In this document: in pieces, positions 1-5,699 of the stretch
Position numbering within the stretch: the first letter of the stretch is position 1
How the letters are laid out: each line of letters starts with the position of its first letter
Assembly (NCBI GenBank): GCA_913050305.1
Contig: CAJXAS010000082.1
Span: 1-7,913, forward strand
DNA length: 7,913 nt
Source of the DNA: an uncultured Polaribacter sp.
GTDB taxonomy: Bacteria; Bacteroidota; Bacteroidia; Flavobacteriales; Flavobacteriaceae
Direction of reading: 5' to 3'
The notes under the pieces: model-generated
The model's database searches: none
What the model saw: the letters and a program-made list of their open reading frames with translations, nothing else
Told to the model about the DNA's origin: nothing
Made by a program: the position numbers and the translations under genes

Positions 1-102
1 TGGAAACATGTAATTAGTCCAGAATTATTTATTGACGTTTCTATTAAACCAGCCCAAAATGCAAACTGGAAAAGGACTTATAAAATTTCTAACTTTCTAT
101 AG
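1..102 (+). CDS. 3' end of an unrecognised gene (partial, cut by the window edge)
   Basis: Reading frame 1 is open from the first base and ends at a TAG at 100-102, giving 33 residues that begin WKHVISPELF and end YKISNFL. The codons are AT-rich like those of the neighbouring genes. The tail is polar and basic (NANWKRTYK), with no membrane segment. No other frame gives a better explanation of this stretch, and the frame stops just before the convergent acyltransferase gene, as expected for a real gene end. I do not recognise the family and assign no function. The 5' part lies outside the window, so the length and start are unknown. The fragment is short enough that chance is a real alternative. 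Confidence 0.5.
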   Translation, partial: WKHVISPELFIDVSIKPAQNANWKRTYKISNFL

Positions 103-113
103 AAAAGGAAAAA

Positions 114-1922
114 CTACGTACTACTCTGCAACGCTATTGCTTTGCGCTCTAATTCTAATTGAAACTCTTCCATTACAGGTTTTACTGTGCTTTCTGGTAT
201 GTCTGCAACTTTAATATACATCAAACCGTCTATTGCGTTATTAAATTTCGGATCTACATTAAAAGCGACTAAACGTGCATTTTGTTTTACATATTTTTTA
301 ATTAAAACAGGAATTCTTAAAATACCAGGCTCAATTTCATCAATAATTTTATCAAACTTTTGCATGTCCGCTTTGCTCGCATCAAATACAAAATCTTTAT
401 CGCCGTCTTTTAGTTTTACCTTATACTCTTTCTTTGGCCTAATATACTGTGCAATATATGGGTCGTAATAATGAGATTTCATAAACTCAATCATCAAAGA
501 CTTTGAGAAATCTGAAAACTGATTGCTAATAGAAACGCCGCCCATTAAATATTTATACTGAGGATAGCGCAATGTTATATGCACAATTCCTTTCCAAAGC
601 AAAAATAAAGGCATTGGTTTTTGCTGATATTCATCAATAATAAAGGCTCTACCCATTTCTATAGTATTGTCCATCATTTGGTGTAATTCTGGCTCAATTC
701 TAAATAAAGATTGTACGTAAAAACCCTTGATTCCGTGTTTTTTATAAATCTCTTTTCCGAGACCCATTCTGTATGCGCCTACTAATTTTTCTGCTACTGC
801 ATCCCATAATAATAAATGGTGATAATAATTATCAAACTTGTCTAAATCTGTCTCTTTATTAGTGCCTTCTCCAATAGCTCTAAAAGTAATTTCTCTCAAT
901 CTACCAATTTCATGAATTATATTAGGTATGTCTTTGGCACTTGCAAAAAATACTTCATAGTTTTTACTTTGCAACAACCTGCTGTTAGTTTCTCTTAAAG
1001 CGTCTACTTCTGCCCTAAATAAACCTAAGCTTCTTTGTGGTAAAATTTTCTTAGCTACTTTTTTTATTTTAATTTTTGGCGGAGAAATTAATCTATTAGA
1101 TTTCTCAAAAGGATTAGCCAACATATATGTTTTTCTCCTTATAAATTTATAGAAATCAGGCAATGCTTTGAAGGTGTCTTGGTCTTTCACAGAAATAGGT
1201 TTTCCAATTCTTACTTTTATAACCCTACCACGTTGTTGTATTACTTCAGAGGGTAATTTGGCAGTTCTTAAAGTATCCGAAAATTTAGATAAAAAGTAAA
1301 ACAACCTACTGTTTTTAGCGTGAAAATAAATAGGAATTACAGGAACATTTGCTTTTTTAATTAATTTAATTGCCCCTTCTTCCCAGGGTTTATCTACATT
1401 TAATTTTCCATCTTTGTGGGTAGAAACCTCTCCTGCTGGAAAAATACCTAATGGCTTACCTTCCCTTAAATGCAGTAGTGCACTTTTTAGTCCTGCAATA
1501 CTAGATTTTGCTTCCTTTCTTGTTTCAAAAGGATTCACTGGCATTACGTATGGTTTTAAAGGCGCTACTCTCTGAAGTAAAAAATTAGCAACTATTTTAT
1601 AATCTGCCCTTTTTTCAATCAAAAGTTTTAATAATAAAACACCATCAATTCCACCCAAAGGATGATTAGAAATGGTAATAAACGGACCCTCTTCTGGAAT
1701 TCTTTTTAAATCTTCCTCAGGGATTTCAAATTTAACTTTACAATCATCTAAAATTCCATTTAAAAAATCTAAATCAGATTTATTTTTATTGTTATCGTAG
1801 ATTTTATTAACAGCAGATATACGAAGAATTCTTAAAATAATCCATCCAACAAAACTTCCTAAAAATCCGAGTTTCTGCAAACCGATAACTTGTGAAATCT
1901 CTTTTGAGGTTACTAAAGACAT
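114..1922 (-). CDS. olsF: OlsF-like bifunctional aminolipid (ornithine lipid) synthase: PlsC-type O-acyltransferase fused to OlsB-type N-acyltransferase
   Basis: The protein has 602 residues in two acyltransferase halves. Residues 75-245 are a PlsC-like lysophospholipid acyltransferase domain: SNHPLGGIDG (H87 and D93), FPAGEVST at 161-168 where PlsC has FPEGTRS, and VPVIPIYFHA at 193-202. Residues 320-500 match the OlsB/haemolysin-type GNAT domain: REITFRAIGEG at 343-353, VGAYRMG at 381-387 and EMGRAFI at 422-428. This order matches OlsF, described in Serratia and Flavobacterium, where the C-terminal half acylates the amino group of ornithine and the N-terminal half then adds the ester-linked fatty acid. 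That is family knowledge; the amino acid used here (ornithine, glycine or another) is inferred only. There is no signal peptide; residues 18-34 are hydrophobic and may hold it at the inner membrane. It is the last gene of a likely operon, 47 bases after the aspartate kinase gene, with no consensus promoter between. Confidence 0.8.
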   Translation of the reverse strand: MSLVTSKEISQVIGLQKLGFLGSFVGWIILRILRISAVNKIYDNNKNKSDLDFLNGILDDCKVKFEIPEEDLKRIPEEGPFITISNHPLGGIDGVLLLKLLIEKRADYKIVANFLLQRVAPLKPYVMPVNPFETRKEAKSSIAGLKSALLHLREGKPLGIFPAGEVSTHKDGKLNVDKPWEEGAIKLIKKANVPVIPIYFHAKNSRLFYFLSKFSDTLRTAKLPSEVIQQRGRVIKVRIGKPISVKDQDTFKALPDFYKFIRRKTYMLANPFEKSNRLISPPKIKIKKVAKKILPQRSLGLFRAEVDALRETNSRLLQSKNYEVFFASAKDIPNIIHEIGRLREITFRAIGEGTNKETDLDKFDNYYHHLLLWDAVAEKLVGAYRMGLGKEIYKKHGIKGFYVQSLFRIEPELHQMMDNTIEMGRAFIIDEYQQKPMPLFLLWKGIVHITLRYPQYKYLMGGVSISNQFSDFSKSLMIEFMKSHYYDPYIAQYIRPKKEYKVKLKDGDKDFVFDASKADMQKFDKIIDEIEPGILRIPVLIKKYVKQNARLVAFNVDPKFNNAIDGLMYIKVADIPESTVKPVMEEFQLELERKAIALQSST

Positions 1923-1969
1923 GATTTATGATTAAATAGGGGTGAAAATATAATATAAAAAGACAACTA

Positions 1970-3223
1970 TTAATTTGTTCCTAAAACAATTTGAATTGTC
2001 TCTTTATTTACCTGTGTCAATAGTGACTTTCCTTTTACTTCAATACTGGCAATAGCTTTATTATCAAAATGGCGTACCGTGTACAAATCTACTTCTTTTT
2101 GAACCTCTATTTTAAACTCCTTTATTAACTCGTTATAAAACGCATCAAAATTATCGAATTTATTATCAATACAAACAGAAAAGCTTAATGCAGAGTTTTG
2201 TATTAAATTTACTTTTAGTTGATACTCATGTAATTTTTGAAAAATATAACTGATATTATTCTCTACCATAAACGAGAAGTCTAAAGCAGAAATTGATACC
2301 AATATTTGATTTTTCTTCACAATAAAACAAGGAATAAAAGGCACCAACCTTATACCTTTAGTTACATTGGTCCCAGCTTCTTTAGGGTTGATAAAAGAGC
2401 GTACCAACAAGGGGATTCCTTTTCTTTCTAAAGGTTGTAATGTTTTTGGATGAATTACAGAAGCACCATAAAAAGCCATTTCAATAGCCTCCTCATAAGA
2501 AATCTGTTCTAATAATGTAGTTTGTTCAAAAACTCTCGGGTCTGCATTTAAAACTCCCGGAACATCTTTCCAAATAGTTACGTTTTCTGCATCTAAACAA
2601 TACGCAAAAATACTTGCTGTATAATCAGATCCTTCTCTACCTAAAGTGGTTGTATTTTCTGTGTCATTTGCAGCAATAAAACCTTGTGTAATATTTAATT
2701 TTGATGCGTCTAATTTATTACTAATAATATCTTGTGTCAGATCCCAATCTACTTTTGCATCTCTATAGTTACTGTCAGTTTTTATATAATTTCGAACATC
2801 AAACCAATTATTTTCTATACCTATTTTAGTTAAATATGCACTTACTATCTTGGTTGACAAAAGCTCTCCAAAACAAATAATTTGGTCATAAACATAGTTA
2901 AATCTTTGCGATGTGTTTCTTGCCAAAAACCAACTTAATTCCCCTAAAAGAATATCTATTTCTTTATAAATAGTGTCATTTTTATCAAACAAGCCTTTCA
3001 TTAAGTTTTTGTGGAAATCTTCAACAATACCTAATTTTTCTGATAATTTATCTGTCTTATAATAATAAGCATCAATTACATCTTCAAATGCATTTGTGTT
3101 TTTTCCCATTGCTGAAATCACAACTAACGTATTCTCTATTCCTTCGCTTTGTAAAATACGAGTTATATTCTTTACACCCTCAGCATCTTGAATAGAAGCA
3201 CCACCAAATTTAAAAATCTTCAT
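1970..3223 (-). CDS. lysC: Aspartate kinase (monofunctional), with a shortened C-terminal ACT region
   Basis: The enzyme phosphorylates L-aspartate with ATP, the first step towards lysine/diaminopimelate, threonine and methionine. Of its 417 residues, about 1-290 form the amino-acid kinase domain: KFGGAS at 5-10, SAMGK at 37-41, CFGELLSTK at 117-125, TTLGREGSDYTA at 192-203, KDVPGV at 219-224 with DPR at 228-230, and the YGASVIHPKTLQP stretch at 252-264. Residues 306-380 look like the first ACT domain. What follows (about 381-417) is too short for a complete second ACT domain and lacks the usual glycine-rich turn plus PGVAARVF-type helix. There is no homoserine dehydrogenase part, so it is not ThrA. 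It starts 2 bases after the GNAT stop codon, so the two are almost certainly co-transcribed and probably translationally coupled. The symbol is generic: feedback specificity cannot be told from sequence. Confidence 0.93.
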   Translation of the reverse strand: MKIFKFGGASIQDAEGVKNITRILQSEGIENTLVVISAMGKNTNAFEDVIDAYYYKTDKLSEKLGIVEDFHKNLMKGLFDKNDTIYKEIDILLGELSWFLARNTSQRFNYVYDQIICFGELLSTKIVSAYLTKIGIENNWFDVRNYIKTDSNYRDAKVDWDLTQDIISNKLDASKLNITQGFIAANDTENTTTLGREGSDYTASIFAYCLDAENVTIWKDVPGVLNADPRVFEQTTLLEQISYEEAIEMAFYGASVIHPKTLQPLERKGIPLLVRSFINPKEAGTNVTKGIRLVPFIPCFIVKKNQILVSISALDFSFMVENNISYIFQKLHEYQLKVNLIQNSALSFSVCIDNKFDNFDAFYNELIKEFKIEVQKEVDLYTVRHFDNKAIASIEVKGKSLLTQVNKETIQIVLGTN

Positions 3224-3225
3224 TT

Positions 3226-3705
3226 TTAATTATTTTGAATAAATTTCGCTAAATTTTCTTTGTCCATTTGTACTACAGACCAATCATTTAAATACGTTGC
3301 TCCTGTGCTTTTATAAAAATCAATGGCATTTGTATTCCAATCTATCACTTCCCAAGCAACTCTATTAAAATTGTTATCATATGCATGTTTTAAAACTGCA
3401 GTATACAATGCTTTTCCGGCTCCAATTTTCTGTTTACTTTTAGTTACAATTAAATCTTCTAAATGAATTGTACGTCCTTTCCAAGTAGAAAAACGCTCAT
3501 AAAACAAGGCAATTCCTATAATATTGTGTTCTTGCTCTGCAACAAATACTTTAAATTTCGGAGTTTCAGAAAAACCATCTCGCACTAAATCTGTTACTGT
3601 AATTTCTACAGCATCTGGTTCTTTTTCAAAGACTGCCAATTCTGTAATTAAATTAAATACAGCTTGCATATCCTCTTTTTGTCCTAACCTAACTTTAAAG
3701 TCCAT
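3226..3705 (-). CDS. GNAT N-acetyltransferase of the SSAT (diamine/thialysine acetyltransferase) type
   Basis: This 159-residue single-domain protein transfers acetyl from acetyl-CoA to an amine, probably in the cytoplasm. It resembles spermidine/spermine acetyltransferase (SSAT) along its length: LITELAVFEKEP at 19-30 (SSAT has LIKELAKYE), DLVRDGFSE at 39-47 (DLLEDGFGE), and LEDLIV at 82-87 (LEDFFV), which holds the glutamate (E83) taken as catalytic in SSAT. The acetyl-CoA loop QKIGAG is at 92-97, and WNTNAIDFYKSTGA at 123-136 holds the general-acid tyrosine Y131. The substrate is not readable: polyamines, thialysine or another lysine-like amine are the family options. It is the first gene of a likely operon with the aspartate kinase and the aminolipid synthase, and has a TATCTTTG -7 box 17 bases before its ATG. 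The length is normal for the family. Confidence 0.9.
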   Translation of the reverse strand: MDFKVRLGQKEDMQAVFNLITELAVFEKEPDAVEITVTDLVRDGFSETPKFKVFVAEQEHNIIGIALFYERFSTWKGRTIHLEDLIVTKSKQKIGAGKALYTAVLKHAYDNNFNRVAWEVIDWNTNAIDFYKSTGATYLNDWSVVQMDKENLAKFIQNN

Positions 3706-3722
3706 GTTCTTTCAATTTAAGT

Positions 3723-3730
3723 CAAAGATA
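3723..3730 (-). promoter_or_regulatory. Bacteroidota -7 promoter box for the GNAT-aspartate kinase-olsF operon
   Basis: On the minus strand this reads TATCTTTG, an exact match to the Bacteroidota sigma-A -7 consensus TAnnTTTG. It ends 17 bases before the GNAT ATG, giving a predicted 5' leader of only about 10-13 bases. A TTG at -33 is not clear; a T-rich stretch occupies the expected place about 20 bases upstream. It is called on motif and position alone. Confidence 0.5.
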
Positions 3731-3842
3731 GTTTTTTAGATTTCGCAGAAAAATATTTAGCTATTTTATACGGTAATTTATAAATTGTTTAAAATTTACC
3801 TAAAAAAGATAATTAAATAGTCTAAAATTGATCACGAAATCG

Positions 3843-3873
3843 TTGTAGTTAATTAAATAAAAGAGCATCTTTG
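3843..3873 (+). promoter_or_regulatory. Promoter of fbp (-33 TTG and -7 CATCTTTG)
   Basis: A TTG at 3843-3845 and CATCTTTG at 3866-3873 (one mismatch to TAnnTTTG) are separated by 20 bases, the usual Bacteroidota spacing. Transcription would start near 3879-3881. That puts the first possible ATG (3887) only about 6-8 bases from the transcript end and the second (3896) about 16 bases away, which favours the second as the real start. A short palindrome ACGA-AA-TCGT at 3834-3843 touches the -33 box. Confidence 0.55.
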
Positions 3874-3895
3874 TACCAGTTTTTAAATGCAATAT

Positions 3896-4906
3896 ATGGG
3901 GAGTAAAAATCAAACATTAGGGGAATTTATTATTGAAAACCAGGACTCATTTAAATATACTTCTGGTGAACTTTCTAGATTAATCAACTCTATAAGATTG
4001 GCAGCAAAAGTTGTAAATCATGAAGTAAATAAGGCAGGTTTAGTCGATATTGTTGGAGCTGTTGGCGACAAAAACATTCAAGGTGAAGAGCAGCAAAAAC
4101 TAGATATCTACGCGAATGATAAATTCATTCAGACATTAAGCAATAGAAATATTGTTTGCGGAATTGCAAGTGAAGAAGAAGATAGTTTTATTACGATTAA
4201 TAGTCAAGATGAAAATAATCAGAATAAATATGTTGTTTTAATAGATCCTTTAGACGGTTCTTCTAATATTGATGTAAACGTTTCTGTAGGAACAATTTTT
4301 TCTATATACAGAAGAGTTACACCCGTTGGAACTCCAGTAAAGCTAGAAGATTTTCTACAAAAAGGTAGCGAACAAGTTGCAGCAGGTTATGTTGTTTACG
4401 GCACGTCTACAATGCTTGTTTACACCACAGGAGACGGTGTAAATGGTTTTACTTTAAACCCAGCAATTGGTACGTTTTATTTATCGCATCCAAATATGGT
4501 GTTTCCAGAAGATGGTACTATTTACTCTGTGAATGAAGGAAATTACATAGATTTCCCTTTAGGAATAAAAAAATACATAAAATATTGCCAAGAAGAGGAA
4601 GATGATCGGCCTTATACCAGTAGATATATTGGTTCTTTAGTCTCAGATTTCCATAGAAATATGATTAAAGGTGGCATCTATATGTATCCAAAAGGCTCTA
4701 GGAATCCGAACGGAAAATTACGCTTACTGTATGAATGTAATCCAATGGCTTTTCTTGCCGAACAGGCTAATGGAACATCTTCTGACGGCTATACAAGAAC
4801 CCTGGATGTTACACCTACGGAATTGCATCAAAGGGTGCCTTTTATATGTGGAAGCAAGAATATGGTAGCTAAAGTAGAAGAATTTATGCTAAAATTTGGT
4901 GAATAA
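3896..4906 (+). CDS. fbp: Class I fructose-1,6-bisphosphatase
   Basis: The enzyme hydrolyses fructose 1,6-bisphosphate to fructose 6-phosphate, the committed step of gluconeogenesis, in the cytoplasm with divalent metal ions. From the ATG at 3896 it has 336 residues, normal for bacterial class I enzymes. Numbered from that start, metal and phosphate ligands lie in ASEEED (91-96) and in DPLDGSSN (117-124). The sugar-phosphate signature runs over 273-293, beginning [11 protein letters not shown] and ending EQANG. An in-frame ATG at 3887 would add three residues (MQY). I prefer 3896 because flavobacterial homologues, as I remember them, begin close to this point ([14 protein letters not shown]) and because the promoter leaves almost no leader for the earlier ATG. 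It is divergent from the GNAT operon and 109 bases before the superoxide dismutase gene, which has its own promoter. Confidence 0.96.
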   Translation: MGSKNQTLGEFIIENQDSFKYTSGELSRLINSIRLAAKVVNHEVNKAGLVDIVGAVGDKNIQGEEQQKLDIYANDKFIQTLSNRNIVCGIASEEEDSFITINSQDENNQNKYVVLIDPLDGSSNIDVNVSVGTIFSIYRRVTPVGTPVKLEDFLQKGSEQVAAGYVVYGTSTMLVYTTGDGVNGFTLNPAIGTFYLSHPNMVFPEDGTIYSVNEGNYIDFPLGIKKYIKYCQEEEDDRPYTSRYIGSLVSDFHRNMIKGGIYMYPKGSRNPNGKLRLLYECNPMAFLAEQANGTSSDGYTRTLDVTPTELHQRVPFICGSKNMVAKVEEFMLKFGE

Positions 4907-4931
4907 ATCTTATTGATACTGTTATAAAATA

Positions 4932-4951
4932 ACAAAAGAGGAATCTTTTGT
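4932..4951. repeat. Perfect 8-bp inverted repeat over the superoxide dismutase -33 box
   Basis: ACAAAAGA (4932-4939), a GGAA spacer, and TCTTTTGT (4944-4951) form an exact inverted repeat. It lies 25 bases after the fbp stop codon, so it could be a weak terminator, but no T-run follows it on the plus strand. Its right arm contains the TTTG at 4947-4950 that serves as the -33 box of the next promoter, so an operator for a dimeric repressor or activator is the other reading. Neither role is shown. Confidence 0.45.
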
Positions 4952-4978
4952 GAAACTGCTTCTTATTAAGTAAGTTTG
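4947..4978 (+). promoter_or_regulatory. Promoter of the superoxide dismutase gene (TTTG-N20-TAAGTTTG)
   Basis: TTTG at 4947-4950 and TAAGTTTG at 4971-4978 match both halves of the Bacteroidota housekeeping promoter (TTTG and TAnnTTTG) with a 20-base spacer, the same spacing as the fbp promoter. Transcription would start near 4984-4986, giving a leader of about 30 bases that ends in an A-rich stretch just before the ATG at 5016, without a Shine-Dalgarno sequence. It is the best promoter match I found in the window. Confidence 0.7.
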
Positions 4979-5015
4979 TAGTGTTAGATGTAATACGAAT
5001 TTAAAAACAAAAAAT

Positions 5016-5624
5016 ATGGCTTTTCAATTACCAGAATTAGGATTTGCGTATGACGCTTTAGAACCTAATATTGATGCAAGAACTATGGAGATACACCATA
5101 GTAAACATCACAACGGATATACAACAAAATTAAACGGAGCAATTGCAGGAACAGAATTAGAAGGAAAATCTATTGAGGCTATTCTAGCTAATTTAGATAT
5201 GAGCAATGGTGGTGTAAGAAATAATGGTGGTGGTTTTTACAACCATTCTTTATTTTGGAAAGTAATGAACCCAGAAGATAAAGGATCTTTATCTGGAGAA
5301 TTAAAAGAGGCTATTGAGGCTGCTTATGGTTCTGAAGAAGCTTTTATGGAAGCTTTTTCGAAAGCTGCCGCAACTCAATTTGGTTCTGGTTGGGCATGGT
5401 TGTGTGTTCATAAAGGTGGTAAAGTAGAAGTTTGTTCTACACCAAATCAAGACAATCCTTTAATGCCAGGTGTTACCTGTCAAGGAACTCCTGTCTTAGG
5501 ATTAGATGTTTGGGAACATGCTTACTATTTAAACTACCAAAACAGAAGACCAGATTATATTAATGCCTTCTTTAATGTAATTAACTGGAACGAAGTTTCA
5601 AAAAGATACGCAGAAGCGAAGTAA
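5016..5624 (+). CDS. sodA: Superoxide dismutase, Mn/Fe family, Mn-type active site
   Basis: The enzyme converts superoxide to oxygen and hydrogen peroxide. The 202-residue protein is full length and has no signal peptide, so it acts in the cytoplasm. The four metal ligands are visible: H27 in EIHHSKHH, H77 in FYNHSLFW, and D164 and H168 in DVWEHAYY. Y35 is the usual gateway tyrosine. Two markers favour manganese over iron: the glycine run GGGFYNH before the second ligand, where iron enzymes carry a glutamine, and Q145 in TPNQDNP, which matches the outer-sphere glutamine of E. coli SodA. A cambialistic enzyme cannot be excluded. The gene has its own consensus promoter and ends at the shared hairpin terminator, so it is probably a single-gene transcript. 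Confidence 0.95.
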   Translation: MAFQLPELGFAYDALEPNIDARTMEIHHSKHHNGYTTKLNGAIAGTELEGKSIEAILANLDMSNGGVRNNGGGFYNHSLFWKVMNPEDKGSLSGELKEAIEAAYGSEEAFMEAFSKAAATQFGSGWAWLCVHKGGKVEVCSTPNQDNPLMPGVTCQGTPVLGLDVWEHAYYLNYQNRRPDYINAFFNVINWNEVSKRYAEAK

Positions 5625-5643
5625 TTTACTTCAGTCTATAAAT

Positions 5644-5676
5644 AAAAAAAGCATCCAAATTATTGGATGCTTTTTT
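5644..5676. terminator. Bidirectional intrinsic terminator between sodA and the PurF-family gene
   Basis: GCATCCAA (5651-5658), an ATTA loop, and TTGGATGC (5663-5670) form a perfect 8-bp stem. An A-run flanks it on the left (5644-5650) and a T-run on the right (5671-5676), extending the pairing to 14 bp. On either strand the hairpin is therefore followed by a U-tract, so it can end transcripts from sodA (stop codon at 5622-5624) and from the convergent PurF-family gene (stop codon at 5700-5702). Confidence 0.92.
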
Positions 5677-5699
5677 ATTGGAATTTTTTATTTCTTATT

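Noticed and set aside
32..214. A 60-codon plus-strand open frame starting at an internal ATG, rich in Leu/Cys
   Set aside because: It overlaps the real gene end in frame 1 and the C-terminus of the acyltransferase gene on the other strand. The composition looks like antisense translation of AT-rich coding DNA, not a membrane peptide gene.
187..468. A 93-codon plus-strand open frame opposite the acyltransferase gene
   Set aside because: It lies wholly antisense to a well-supported gene and has no promoter or recognisable motif; the Ser/Phe/Ile-rich sequence is typical of an antisense shadow.
1923..1969. A possible separate olsF promoter (TATATTTT on the minus strand at 1945-1952, TTG at 1964-1966)
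   Set aside because: The -7 box has one mismatch in an AT-only stretch and the spacer is only 11 bases, far below the 19-21 expected. Operon transcription from upstream explains the layout better.
3524..3739. A plus-strand open frame antisense to the GNAT gene and running into its promoter
   Set aside because: It covers conserved GNAT codons and the -7 box on the opposite strand and shows no independent protein features.
3772..3800. GGTAA...TTACC imperfect inverted repeat in the divergent control region
   Set aside because: Only five outer base pairs match cleanly and the inside is low-complexity A/T sequence, so chance explains it.
4671..4868. A second plus-strand frame inside fbp
   Set aside because: It lies out of frame over the most conserved active-site part of fbp, so the opening is a by-product of that sequence.
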